In this document: piece after piece, positions 45,716 to 54,499 of the stretch
Layout: each line of letters starts with the position of its first letter
Position numbering within the stretch: the first letter of the stretch is position 1
NCBI GenBank assembly: GCA_965198495.1
Contig: CBDAPL010000001.1
Span: 1,674,001 to 1,738,000, forward strand
Length of the DNA stretch: 64,000 nucleotides
Origin: RH-AL1 sp965198495
GTDB taxonomy: Bacteria; Pseudomonadota; Alphaproteobacteria; Rhizobiales; Beijerinckiaceae
Direction of reading: 5' to 3'
Notes under the pieces: generated by a model
What the model was told of the DNA's origin: nothing
What the model saw: only the letters and a program-made list of their open reading frames with translations
Databases searched by the model: none
Translations under genes and position numbers: made by a program

Positions 45716-45877
45716 CCTGTAGCGATCCCGCTGTTGCGAAGTTGGCGACGATAGGCGGCGCGCGCCGGGCTGCCTATCGCTGGCGCGGGCATAGCTGTTT
45801 TCGCCGCTCGCCGGAGCGTTGGTCCGGGGCGTAGGCTCCGCCGCTCTGAGCGGCGCGTCATCGAAGGCCCGCTTGGT

Positions 45878-47581
45878 CTAGGCGCGCGCCCGCGTCGGCC
45901 GCTCGGAACGCGCGGACTCCGATGTCGGCGGAGCCTCGCGCGGCACGATGACCGCCGGCAGGAACGCTCGGCCCCGGATCGCATCCGCCGCCTTCTCCGC
46001 GATCATGATGACCGCCGCATTGACGTTGCCGCCAACCAGGTCGGGCATCACCGACGCGTCGACCACGCGCAGGCCCTTGGTGCCGATTACTCGCAAGTGG
46101 CTGTCGACCACCGCCATCGGATCATCGTGCGGGCCCATCTTGCACGTCCCGACCGGATGATAGGCGGTGACCGCCGTCGCGCGGATGAAAGCGTCGATCG
46201 CCGCGTCGCTCACGACCCCCGGCCCGGGCGCAACCTCGCCCGCGAGGAACGGACGCAGCGCGGGCTGGCTGGCGATGCCGCGGGCGACGCGCACGGCGGC
46301 GCGCAAAGTCCGGATGTCCTTCTCCGAGGCGAAGAAGTTCTGCCTTATGCGCGGCGCCACGGCCGGGTCCGCCGACGCCAAGGTGATGGCGCCGCGACTT
46401 TCCGGATGAAGTCCGACGAGGCGCGCGGCGAAGCCATCCTGATAGGCTCGCACGAAGGGCGCAAGATAGGGATGGGCGCCCAGGGGCGCGGCGTTGAACA
46501 GCAATTGCATGTCCGGTATCGCCTCGGCGTCGCTCGTTCTGAGGAATGCCATCGTGCCGCCGGGCATGTCGCTGGCGATCCCGGTCCCGAACAGGTAGGT
46601 CTTCGCGAGCTCGACAAGGATCCGGTCGAGGCGCATCCTGCGGTGCAGCGGCCCCGGCGAGCGGCGGCCGTAGAATACGGCCGTGCACATATGGTCCTGC
46701 AAATTCTGACCGACGCCCGGTAGATCGACCGCTGGAGTGATGCCGACCCCGCGCAGTGCGTCCGCCGGGCCGATCCCGGAGAGCATCAGGAGCTGCGGCG
46801 AGTTGATCGTGCCGCCGGCCAGGATCACCTCCCGCCGCGCTCGCGCCACCCGGATCTTGCCGCGCCGCGCGTACTCGATGCCGCGTGCGCGCCGCCCCTC
46901 CATGAGCACGCGACGGGCGAGCGCCTTGACCTCGACGCTCAGGTTGTCGCGGCCGATGACCGGACGGAGGTAGGCGTCGGCCGCGCTGCAGCGCCGGCCA
47001 TCGCGGATCGTCGACTGCGACCAGGTGAAACCTTCCGGCCGCATACCGTTGTGGTCTTCGGTCACCGGATGGCCGGCCTCGACCGCCGCCGCGCGATAGG
47101 CTTCGACCAGCGGGTCGTCGAACAGGCAATGCTGGGTCGAGACCGGTCCCGAGCCGCCACGATAGAGATCGGCGCCGCCCGACCACGTCTCCTGCTTTCG
47201 GAAATAGGGGAGGACGTTGGCGTAGGACCAGTCCGGCAGTCCGTTCGACGCCCACCGCTCGTAATCGCGGGGATGGCCACGTACGTAGGCCATCGCGTTG
47301 ATCGACGAAGATCCGCCGACGACGCGCCCGCGATTGCAGGCCACGGCTCGGCCGCCCAGGCTCGGCTCCGGCTCTGCGGTGTACATCCAGTCGTGGAGCC
47401 GCTTCGTCAGGATCCGACCGAAGCCGAGTGGGATGCTGATCCACGGATCGCGATCCCAACCGCCGGCTTCGAGCAGCAGGACGGTGGTCGTGGCGTCCTC
47501 GCTCAGCCGCGCGGCAAGGGCACAACCCGCCGAGCCGGCGCCGACGATCACGTAATCATACTCCGCATCGAGTTGGGTCAC
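45878..47581 (-). CDS. GMC-family FAD oxidoreductase (choline dehydrogenase-like)
   Basis: A 567-residue flavoenzyme with the N-terminal VGAGSAGCALAARL, GMC signature VGGSSSINAMAYVRG and C-terminal active-site His in YHPVGTCKMG, with Asn in GGNVNAA. It oxidises an alcohol group with quinone or oxygen as acceptor. Among GMC enzymes, pyridoxine 4-oxidase acts on an N-heterocycle, but nothing in the sequence itself picks that substrate. It follows the MFS gene by 34 bases. Confidence 0.9.
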   Translation of the reverse strand: MTQLDAEYDYVIVGAGSAGCALAARLSEDATTTVLLLEAGGWDRDPWISIPLGFGRILTKRLHDWMYTAEPEPSLGGRAVACNRGRVVGGSSSINAMAYVRGHPRDYERWASNGLPDWSYANVLPYFRKQETWSGGADLYRGGSGPVSTQHCLFDDPLVEAYRAAAVEAGHPVTEDHNGMRPEGFTWSQSTIRDGRRCSAADAYLRPVIGRDNLSVEVKALARRVLMEGRRARGIEYARRGKIRVARARREVILAGGTINSPQLLMLSGIGPADALRGVGITPAVDLPGVGQNLQDHMCTAVFYGRRSPGPLHRRMRLDRILVELAKTYLFGTGIASDMPGGTMAFLRTSDAEAIPDMQLLFNAAPLGAHPYLAPFVRAYQDGFAARLVGLHPESRGAITLASADPAVAPRIRQNFFASEKDIRTLRAAVRVARGIASQPALRPFLAGEVAPGPGVVSDAAIDAFIRATAVTAYHPVGTCKMGPHDDPMAVVDSHLRVIGTKGLRVVDASVMPDLVGGNVNAAVIMIAEKAADAIRGRAFLPAVIVPREAPPTSESARSERPTRARA

Positions 47582-47615
47582 GCTTACGGCCTCCTGATTG
47601 GAACCTGCGGCCGGA

Positions 47616-48902
47616 TCAGTACTGCCGCACCATGGGAATCAGCGCAAGCGCGCCCAGCACGCTGGCGACGACGATGACGAGTAGGCCGGTCTGGTAGTTG
47701 CCGCTCCAGGCGACGATGGCGCCGATCAGCGCCGGCGCACAGGCGCCGACCAGGTTGCCGATGCCGTTGATGACGCCGATACCGGTCGCGGTCGCCGCCG
47801 CCGGGAGGACCGTCAGGGCGAGCGCGTATTGCGTGGGAATGCCGAAGCCTAGCGAACCTGCGCTGAGCGCGATAAGGATTGCCGCCGTATGCGGATCCTC
47901 GACCCGGGTGCCAGCGAGCAGGAGCAGCCCGGCGCCAAGCAGACCGACAACGCTGAACAGCGCGCGCCGCCCGATCCGGTCCGAGAGGTAGGACGAGGCG
48001 AGTTCGGCGAACAGCATTAGAATGAAGGGCAGCGACGAGTAAAAGCCCATGTGGTGCAGGTCGAAATGGCGCTCACGCTGAAGGTAGGTCGGCAGCCATC
48101 CGTTCAGGCCCCACAGGTAGGTCAGCAGCCCCGCGCCGTAGCCCGAGAGCATCCAGACCCGTGCGTCGCTAAGCACCAGGCGTACGTCGGCGAGCCGGAG
48201 CGGCGCGCGGTGGCCGACCGTCTCCGCCGCGTGGTCCATGGCTTGGGGCGGCTGGTCGCGCACGACGATTAGGATCAGCGGCATGACGAAGGCGAGGCTG
48301 AGCAATCCGAGCACGTAGAACGAGGCCCGCCAGCCGAAATCCGCGACGAGCCAGATCGTAAGCGGAAAGCCGATGGCCGAGCCGATCGGGCTGCCGACCA
48401 TCCACATCGCGTTCGCGCGTGCCCGCTCGCGCTGCGGGAACCAGCGCCGCACGATTTTGGCAATGAGCGAGAACTGCGGCCCTTCGCTCAAGCCAAGGGT
48501 CGCGCGATAGGCGATCATGGCCGCATAGGAGCCGCACGAACCCATTAGCATCATCAATATGCCCCAGATCCCGGCGGCGAAGCCGAGGGCGCGGCGCGGC
48601 CCGACCTTGTCGCCGACGAAGCTGAGGAACAGGGCGGAAAAGGCGTAGGCCAGCAGGAAGGCCGTCATCAGCATCCCGAGCACCGCCGGGCGGAAGCCGG
48701 TACCCATCGCCGCGTTGAAGCCGGGGTCGGTGAACAGCACCGCAATACTGATCCGATCGAAGAAGCCGGTGATGACGGAAGCCAGCATCACCGTCCCGAT
48801 GATCCAGCGCAGCGGCGACCGCGGCACGCCGTCGACTCGGTCGGCAACGAAGGGGCGGGCGCCCACTATGGTTCTATCGGCCACGCTTGCGGTCTCGGTC
48901 AT
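47616..48902 (-). CDS. MFS transporter (anion:cation symporter-like)
   Basis: A 428-residue 12-helix carrier. Helix 1 starts near residue 32 and is followed by FFDRISIAVLF, typical of the ACS (ExuT/GudP) family of organic-acid importers. The loop VGDKVGPRRALG fits the MFS motif A. The start ATG 48902 opens the minus-strand operon. A tandem repeat 100-180 bases upstream lies in its promoter/leader region. Confidence 0.88.
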   Translation of the reverse strand: MTETASVADRTIVGARPFVADRVDGVPRSPLRWIIGTVMLASVITGFFDRISIAVLFTDPGFNAAMGTGFRPAVLGMLMTAFLLAYAFSALFLSFVGDKVGPRRALGFAAGIWGILMMLMGSCGSYAAMIAYRATLGLSEGPQFSLIAKIVRRWFPQRERARANAMWMVGSPIGSAIGFPLTIWLVADFGWRASFYVLGLLSLAFVMPLILIVVRDQPPQAMDHAAETVGHRAPLRLADVRLVLSDARVWMLSGYGAGLLTYLWGLNGWLPTYLQRERHFDLHHMGFYSSLPFILMLFAELASSYLSDRIGRRALFSVVGLLGAGLLLLAGTRVEDPHTAAILIALSAGSLGFGIPTQYALALTVLPAAATATGIGVINGIGNLVGACAPALIGAIVAWSGNYQTGLLVIVVASVLGALALIPMVRQY

Positions 48903-49000
48903 GTTGCGGTTTCCGGCATGGGGCGATCCTTGGATCAGGTGCCGCGGCGTCAGGTGTTCGTGCAGTTTCGCGGTCAGGTGTTCGGTGGCGGACCTCGTAC

Positions 49001-49083
49001 GGGCCTGGACGTACGGGCCTGGACGTGCGGGCCTGGACGTGCGGGCCTGGACATGCGGCCTGGACATGCGAGCCTGGACATGA
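49001..49083. repeat. 14-bp tandem repeat upstream of the MFS gene, six copies
   Basis: Six units (GGGCCTGGACGTGC and variants) run from 49001 to 49083; five are 14 bases and one is 13. The stretch lies in the ~410-base region between divergent MFS and SDR genes. A second, looser duplication (GTCAGGTGTTCG twice, ~25 bases apart) precedes it near 48950-48984. No gene is seen elsewhere in this spacer. Confidence 0.93.
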
Positions 49084-49313
49084 ACGGAGCGATCCGCCGT
49101 CGGGCGCCCGGTTCGTCGACACCGGTCGCGACCCGCTCCCTCCAGGTTCTGCTCCACAGGCGTCGTTGATCATGGCAGCCTGATCGACGGCCGAGGCGCT
49201 GTCTACGGCCCGGCGCCGGCATAGCTGATAGCGCCGGTGCGATCGTCCCGCTTGCCGGGCCGGACCCGTAGTCTAGCGCTCTCACGGCCTTGCGACCGAC
49301 GGCCTTGGAGCTG

Positions 49314-50095
49314 ATGGTGGATCTCGAACTCGACGGCCGGGTGGCTTTGGTGACGGGAGGCGGATCGGGCATCGGCCGCGCCATCGCGCGCGGTCTGGCG
49401 GCCGAGGGATGCCGGCTCATCGTCGTCGGGCGAGACGAGGCGCGCCTGGCGCGATTGCGCGCCGAGCCCGCGATGGAGGCCGTGGTGACGATCCAGGCGG
49501 ACCTCGCGACGGCGAACGGCGCGGAGGGCGCGGTCGCCGAGACCGTTGCGCGCGTCGGCGTGCCCGACATCCTCGTCAATAGCGCGGGGAGCGCGCGGGG
49601 CGGTCTGTTCTGGGATCTCGGCGACGACGTCTGGGCCGACAGCCTCGCCCTCAAGCTGATGGGCACGATCCGCGTGCTGCGGTCGTTCCGATGATGATGG
49701 CGCGGGGCACCGGGCACGTCGTCACCGTTGTCGGCAACAGCGGCCGGCAGCCCGGCGCGCGCTTGCTTCCCGGGTCGGCGGTCAACGCCGCGCTGCTCGC
49801 CATCACCAAGGGCCTGGCCGATGAGGCGGCATCGGCCGGCGTCACCATCAACGCCGTCAACCCCGGCCCCACTCGCACCGATCGGTGGACCGGCCTCATG
49901 CAACAGGCCGCTCGCGACAGCGGGGGGACCGTCGCGGAAGTGGAGGCGGCGCACCTGTCCCGCATTCCGCTCGGCCGCTTGAGCGAGCCGGAGGAGATTG
50001 CCCGCTACGTGGTTTTCCTGTGTTCGCCGCTGGCTCGGGCGGCGACCGGCACCTCTCTCACCATCGACGGCGGCGCGACGCGGGCGAGTGCCTGA
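49314..50095 (+). pseudogene. Short-chain dehydrogenase/reductase split by a frameshift
   Basis: The first frame (ATG 49314 to stop 49694) carries TGGGSGIGRAIARGL and VNSAGSARGG. The second frame (from 49691) continues as MMMARGTGHVVTVVGNSG and ends IDGGATRASA. Together they make one ~260-residue SDR broken at about 49690, beside an ATGATGATGG run. In the second half the usual Tyr-x3-Lys position reads GSAVN, so tyrosine and lysine are absent. It may be a pseudogene, a frame-slippage case or a sequencing error. Confidence 0.7.
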
Positions 50096-50162
50096 CGCCG
50101 CCCCGACCGATGTCGACGCCATCCAACGGGGCCGAGAGGCTTCAAGGCTCACGGAGTAAGCA

Positions 50163-51050
50163 GTGTCGAACCCCCGTATCCCCTACCGTCTTGCCTCGGC
50201 GGCGCCGACACTGACCGCGCCGCCGCACGGCCGGCGGTTCATCGTCCAATGGATCGTGAACGTCGAGGCCTGGCGCTTCGACGAGAAGATGCCGCGCACC
50301 ATCGTCACGCCGCCGCACGGCGCCGACCAGCTTCCCGACGTGCCGAACTTCTGCTGGGCGGAGTACGGCATGCGCCTGGGCATGGACCGGCTCATCCGCG
50401 AGTTCGGCGATCGCGGCATCCCGGTGGGGGCCAGCATGAACGCCGGGGTCATCGACACCTACCCCGCCTGCGCGGAGGCGGTGCGCGCCGCCGGGTGGGA
50501 GTTCATCGGGCACGGCATGTACCAGAAGGCGATCCAGGGCGAGCGCGACGAGCGCGGCCTGATCGAGGCTGTGCTCGCCAAGATCGCGGCCTTCACCGGA
50601 AGTCGCCCGCGCGGCTGGCTCGGGCCGGGTCTCCGCCAGAGCGACGCGACGCCCGATCATCTCGCCTCCTGCGGGATCGACTACACGCTCGACTGGAACG
50701 TCGACGACGTGCCGGTCGAGATGCGGACCGCCTCGCGCGCGTTGGTCGCCCTGCCGTACGCGCAGGATCTCAACGACAGCGTCATCTACGCCATCGAGCG
50801 CCATGCCACGGGCGAGTTCCTGAACCGCCTCGTCCGCTCTATCGCGACGTTCGACACGGAGCCTGGGCCGCGCGTGATCTCGATGGGCCTGCATCCCCAC
50901 CTGATGGGCGTGCCGCACCGCCTCCAGGAGCTGCGCCAGATGCTCGATCTGCTGCAGGGCAGGGGAGACGTGATCTTCAAGACACCGGCCGAGACGGTAG
51001 CTTGGTACCAGGCGGCGAGCGCACCGGCGACGCTCGCCAAAGCATCCTGA
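50163..51050 (+). CDS. Polysaccharide-deacetylase-fold hydrolase (PuuE / cyclic-imide-hydrolase type), copy 2
   Basis: A 295-residue NodB-fold protein that starts with GTG 50163 after GGAG. Shared with copy 1 are PNFCWAEYGMRLG, the RGW-L ... LRQSDATPDHL stretch and MGLHPHLMGVPHRL. Sequence divergence from copy 1 is large, so the two probably have different substrates. It is followed by a racemase-superfamily gene and an amidase, giving the order imide hydrolase, isomerase-like, half-amidase. Confidence 0.82.
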   Translation: MSNPRIPYRLASAAPTLTAPPHGRRFIVQWIVNVEAWRFDEKMPRTIVTPPHGADQLPDVPNFCWAEYGMRLGMDRLIREFGDRGIPVGASMNAGVIDTYPACAEAVRAAGWEFIGHGMYQKAIQGERDERGLIEAVLAKIAAFTGSRPRGWLGPGLRQSDATPDHLASCGIDYTLDWNVDDVPVEMRTASRALVALPYAQDLNDSVIYAIERHATGEFLNRLVRSIATFDTEPGPRVISMGLHPHLMGVPHRLQELRQMLDLLQGRGDVIFKTPAETVAWYQAASAPATLAKAS

Positions 51051-51074
51051 CCCGAGCGAGGGGAACCCGACACC

Positions 51075-51818
51075 ATGGCGGACATCTACGGCCATCGCGG
51101 CAAGATCGGCATCGTCATGCCCTCCGTCAACACGGTGGTGGAGACGGAGTGCGCCCCGCTGCGCCCACCCGGTGTCACCAACCATTTCGCCCGTATCAGC
51201 GTCGTCGAACGTCCGCTCACCAGCGACCAAGCGTTCATGGACCACGTCGAGGCGATGCGGACGGGCATCACCGGAGCCATCGAGCAGGTGATGACGTGCC
51301 GGCCGACCCACGCGATCATGGCGGTGGCGCTGGAAGCTTTCTGGGGCGGCGTCGAAACGGCGAGCAAGCTGCAGCGTGATCTGGAGGCGCGGACCGGCGT
51401 CGGCGTGTCGATGGGCGGCAGCGCGATGGCGGCCGCCCTGGCGAATTTCGGCGCCCGCCGGATCGGCATCCTCACCCCGCACATGCCGCGCGGCGACGCG
51501 ATGGTCCAGCTCTACTTCGAGGAAGCCGGCTTCGACATCGTCAAGCTCATCGGCCTCAAGCGGGGCTCGGCCCTGTCGATCGCCACCACGACGGTGGAGG
51601 AGATCCGCGGCGCGCTGCACGCGCTGGCCGATAGCGACATCGAGGCCATCGTGCAGGTCGGCACGAACCTGCCGATGACCGACATGGGGGTCGCCGCCGA
51701 GCGTTGGCTCGGCAAGCCGGTCCTTTGCATCAACGTCGTCACCTACTGGGACGCGCTCCGGCGGATGGGCGTGCCGGACAAGATCCACGGCCAGGGGCTG
51801 ATCCTTGAGCGGTTCTAA
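51075..51818 (+). CDS. Asp/Glu racemase-superfamily protein (maleate isomerase relative) without catalytic cysteines, copy 2
   Basis: A 247-residue protein with MPSVNTVVETECAPLRPP and GVTNHFARI at the N-terminus. The positions of the two maleate-isomerase cysteines hold Val84 (MAVALEAFWGG) and Gly196 (IVQVGTNLPM). The VGTN motif replaces cysteine in both copies, suggesting a conserved alternative function rather than random decay. Its last codons form the first unit of a 17-bp repeat that leads into the next gene. Confidence 0.82.
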   Translation: MADIYGHRGKIGIVMPSVNTVVETECAPLRPPGVTNHFARISVVERPLTSDQAFMDHVEAMRTGITGAIEQVMTCRPTHAIMAVALEAFWGGVETASKLQRDLEARTGVGVSMGGSAMAAALANFGARRIGILTPHMPRGDAMVQLYFEEAGFDIVKLIGLKRGSALSIATTTVEEIRGALHALADSDIEAIVQVGTNLPMTDMGVAAERWLGKPVLCINVVTYWDALRRMGVPDKIHGQGLILERF

Positions 51819-51835
51819 TCCTTGAGCGGTTCGGA
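51801..51835 (+). repeat. 17-bp direct duplication at a gene junction
   Basis: ATCCTTGAGCGGTTC occurs at 51801-51815 and again at 51818-51832 (period 17). The first copy encodes the end of the racemase-like protein, before its TAA. The second supplies the TTG start and first codons of the next frame. Confidence 0.92.
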
Positions 51836-52037
51836 TCCGGCGGTGACGCCTTCGTCCGAGGCGGCCCAGGCGGAGGCCCAGGCGTGCGCGCTCGGCTTCC
51901 GCCGCGCGGTCGAGCTCTATCCCGACGACGTGCGCGCCGCCGCCTGTCGCGCGCGCGCCTTGCGGGTCCAGCTCGGCGGGCCGGCTGACCCCACCTCTGA
52001 GCCGTGGCCGCCGATGCGATGTCCGCCCCTTCGATGA
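51822..52037 (+). CDS. AtzG-like small subunit of the adjacent amidase
   Basis: A 71-residue protein, from TTG 51822, with a helix-rich middle (ALGFRRAVELYPDDVRAA) and a C-terminal DPTSEPWPPM ending. Small GatC/AtzG-like proteins of this size precede AtzE amidases in cyanuric-acid and related pathways, and the amidase gene begins 24 bases later. The start is uncertain because the TTG lies in a duplicated segment; a GTG at 51843 is another option. Confidence 0.55.
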   Translation: MSGSDPAVTPSSEAAQAEAQACALGFRRAVELYPDDVRAAACRARALRVQLGGPADPTSEPWPPMRCPPLR

Positions 52038-52061
52038 GCGTCGCGGCATGATGGCCGGCCA

Positions 52062-53432
52062 GTGAGTGAACCGCACGAGCTCACGGTCGCGGCGGTGCGC
52101 CGGCGCTTCCTCACGCGCGAGCTGGCGCCGAGCGACTACCTCGCTCACCTGTTGCGCCGGATGGCCCGCTACGACGGCGAAATTCATTCCATGACGAGGC
52201 TCGACGAGGCCGGCGCCATGCGCGCCGCCGCCGCCTCTGACGAGGCCTACGCGGCGGGTCGCCCGCGCGGCCCGCTCGATGGCATTCCGGTCGCGGTCAA
52301 GGACGTCATCGACGTCGCCGGCCTGCCGACCACCTGCCAGTCGCGCCACCTGCTCGGCCACGTTGCGCGGCGCGACGCCGTCGCGGTCGAGCACCTCCGG
52401 CGGGCCGGCGCGGTCATCCTCGGCAAGGCGGCGACGCACGAGTTCGCGATCGGCGGCCCGGCTTTCGACCTGCCGTTCCCGCCGGCGCGCAACCCCTGGA
52501 ACCCGGACCATCATCCGGGCGGCTCATCGTCCGGCTCGGGGGCTGGCGTGGCGGCCGGTTTCTTCCCGGTGGCGGTCGGGACCGACACCGGCGGCTCGGT
52601 GCGCCATCCCGCGAGCGCCTGCGGCGTCGTCGGGCTGAAGCCGACCTACGACGCGATCTCGCGCGTCGGCGTCTTCCCCCTGGCCTTCACCCTCGATCAT
52701 GTCGGTGCGCTCGGCCGCACCGTCGCCGACGCGGCGCTGCTCTGCGACGTGATGGCCGGCGGGCGCACGGCCGCCGCCGGGGCGATAGGCCAACCGGTCG
52801 CTGGGCTGAAGATCGGCTACGTCCGGCACTTCCACATCCGCGACCTAAAAGCCCACGCCGAGGTCGCGGCTGGCCTCGAGGCCGCCGCCGAACGCCTGGC
52901 GGGTCTGGGGGCCGACGTCCGCGAGGTGACCCTTCCGAACCTCCTGGCGTTCGCCGCCGTCAACCGGGTCATCCTCCACGCGGAGGCGATCGCCATTCAT
53001 GGCGACCGGCTCAGGTCGCGACCGGAGGATTATTGCGCCCTGAGTCGTCAAGCGCTTCTCACCGGAGCCTTCCTCACGGCCGAGGATGTCGTCCAGGCGC
53101 AGCGGCGGCGACGCGAGCTGATCGAGCACGTCGAGGTCGTTCTGCGCGAGGTCGACGTCCTCCTGACCGCGAGCTCGATGGAACCGGCCTGTCGCCTCGA
53201 CGATGACGCCGAGATCGCCCGTACCTACGGGCGCCAGGCGCGGACGCCGTTCAACGTGACGGGGCACCCTGCGATCGCGCTCCGCAGCGGCTTGTCGCGC
53301 GCCGGCCTGCCGCTCTCGCTGCAGATCGCCGGGCGCTACGACGACGAAGGCACAATCTGCCGCGTGGCGGCGGCGATCGAGCTGCCGGTCGCGGTACCGT
53401 CGCTCGCCCGCTCCATTCCGACGACGCGGTGA
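52062..53432 (+). CDS. Amidase signature enzyme (AtzE/GatA-like)
   Basis: A 456-residue amidase. The Ser-cisSer-Lys triad is visible: Lys in PVAVKDVID, cis-Ser in GGSSSGSG and nucleophile Ser in TDTGGSVRHP. It starts with GTG 52062. The upstream small subunit and the imide-hydrolase/isomerase genes suggest it hydrolyses a small amide or half-amide of the pathway. The AbrB-type membrane protein gene overlaps its stop by four bases. Confidence 0.88.
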   Translation: MSEPHELTVAAVRRRFLTRELAPSDYLAHLLRRMARYDGEIHSMTRLDEAGAMRAAAASDEAYAAGRPRGPLDGIPVAVKDVIDVAGLPTTCQSRHLLGHVARRDAVAVEHLRRAGAVILGKAATHEFAIGGPAFDLPFPPARNPWNPDHHPGGSSSGSGAGVAAGFFPVAVGTDTGGSVRHPASACGVVGLKPTYDAISRVGVFPLAFTLDHVGALGRTVADAALLCDVMAGGRTAAAGAIGQPVAGLKIGYVRHFHIRDLKAHAEVAAGLEAAAERLAGLGADVREVTLPNLLAFAAVNRVILHAEAIAIHGDRLRSRPEDYCALSRQALLTGAFLTAEDVVQAQRRRRELIEHVEVVLREVDVLLTASSMEPACRLDDDAEIARTYGRQARTPFNVTGHPAIALRSGLSRAGLPLSLQIAGRYDDEGTICRVAAAIELPVAVPSLARSIPTTR

Positions 53433-54496
53433 GCGGGGCCTTGCCGCGTCTGAGACCGCTGTGGTGGCCGCTTGTGACGAGCCTCGTCGGCGCCGCCGGC
53501 GGCGGTCTCGCCGACGCGGTCGGCGTGCCGCTCGGCTGGCTCATCGGCTCGATGGTGGCGACGGCCGGGCTCTGCTGCCTGCGCGCGCGGGCCCGCGTGC
53601 CGCTCGGCCCACGCTACATCGGCCAGATGGTGATCGGCGCCTCGGCCGGCCTGTCCTTCACGCCCGCCTTGGTCGCCCACGTCCTCGCCTTCACGCCCAC
53701 CATCCTCCTCGCCGTCGTGGCCTCGATCGCGATGGGGCTCGCGCTCTCCGGCCTCCTCGTGCGGTTCGGCGGCATCGACCGCACCACCGCCTTCTTCGCC
53801 AGCATGCCCGGCGGCGTCGCCGAGATGTCGAACCTCGCCGAGCGCAACGGCGGTCAGGTCGCGCCGGTCGCGGTCTGCCAGACCCTGCGGATCTTCCTGG
53901 CCGTTCTGACGATCCCGCTGCTCGCCCGCGCCCTGGGGCCGCATGGACGCGCCGGCGACCTTGCGCCGGCGGTCCCGCTCACGCCCGAGGCGATGCTGGT
54001 CCTGGCCCTCGCCGCCGTCGCGGCGTCCTCCCTCCTGGCGCGCCGGCGCGTCCCCAACGCCTGGTTGCTCGGCGCGATGGGCGTCGGGGCGCTCGGCGCG
54101 CTCGCGACCGGCCTCCGGTGGCACGTGCCGCAGCCCTTGCTCGCCATCGCGCAGATCCTGATCGGAACCTCGCTCGGCGCGCGCCTGCGCCGGGACACGA
54201 TCCGCGACCAGGCCCGTCTGGTGCCGATCACCATCGCGACGACGGGGTTGCTGCTCGCCGGCAACCTCGCGCTCGGCCTGGCCATGGCCGCCGCGACGGG
54301 TGCAGGCCTCACCACCATGACGTTGAGCACCTCGCCCGGCGGGCTGGCGGAGATGAGCCTGACGGCGGTCGCCCTGAAGGCCGACGTGAGCCTCGTGACC
54401 GCGTTCCACCTCGTCCGGACCCTGGTCGTCGCGGTGGCGAGCGTGCCCTTGTATGCTGCCGTGACCCGGTGGTCGCGGAAAGGCAATGTCGCGTGA
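53429..54496 (+). CDS. AbrB-family membrane protein
   Basis: A 355-residue integral membrane protein of the AbrB (PF05145) family with two homologous halves, each with an SMPGGVAEMS / SPGGLAEMS motif. About ten helices are present. Members have been called regulators or ammonia-monooxygenase-like, but they look like transporters. GTG 53429 overlaps the amidase stop (GTGA), so it belongs to this operon and may transport the substrate or a carboxylate product. Confidence 0.88.
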   Translation: MSGALPRLRPLWWPLVTSLVGAAGGGLADAVGVPLGWLIGSMVATAGLCCLRARARVPLGPRYIGQMVIGASAGLSFTPALVAHVLAFTPTILLAVVASIAMGLALSGLLVRFGGIDRTTAFFASMPGGVAEMSNLAERNGGQVAPVAVCQTLRIFLAVLTIPLLARALGPHGRAGDLAPAVPLTPEAMLVLALAAVAASSLLARRRVPNAWLLGAMGVGALGALATGLRWHVPQPLLAIAQILIGTSLGARLRRDTIRDQARLVPITIATTGLLLAGNLALGLAMAAATGAGLTTMTLSTSPGGLAEMSLTAVALKADVSLVTAFHLVRTLVVAVASVPLYAAVTRWSRKGNVA

Positions 54497-54499
54497 CCG

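Noticed and set aside
36176..47581. Vitamin B6 (pyridoxine) degradation pathway
   Set aside because: A GMC oxidase, SDR, MBL hydrolase and FAD monooxygenase occur, but on different strands and operons. The MBL protein does not resemble 4-pyridoxolactonase as I recall it, and no decarboxylase is present.
49001..49083. CRISPR-like array
   Set aside because: Units of 14 bp are contiguous with no spacers, and no cas genes are present; it is a simple tandem repeat.
50142..52514. 790-residue minus-strand frame across several plus-strand genes
   Set aside because: It spans three genes with clear families and ribosome sites; the predicted product has no domain.
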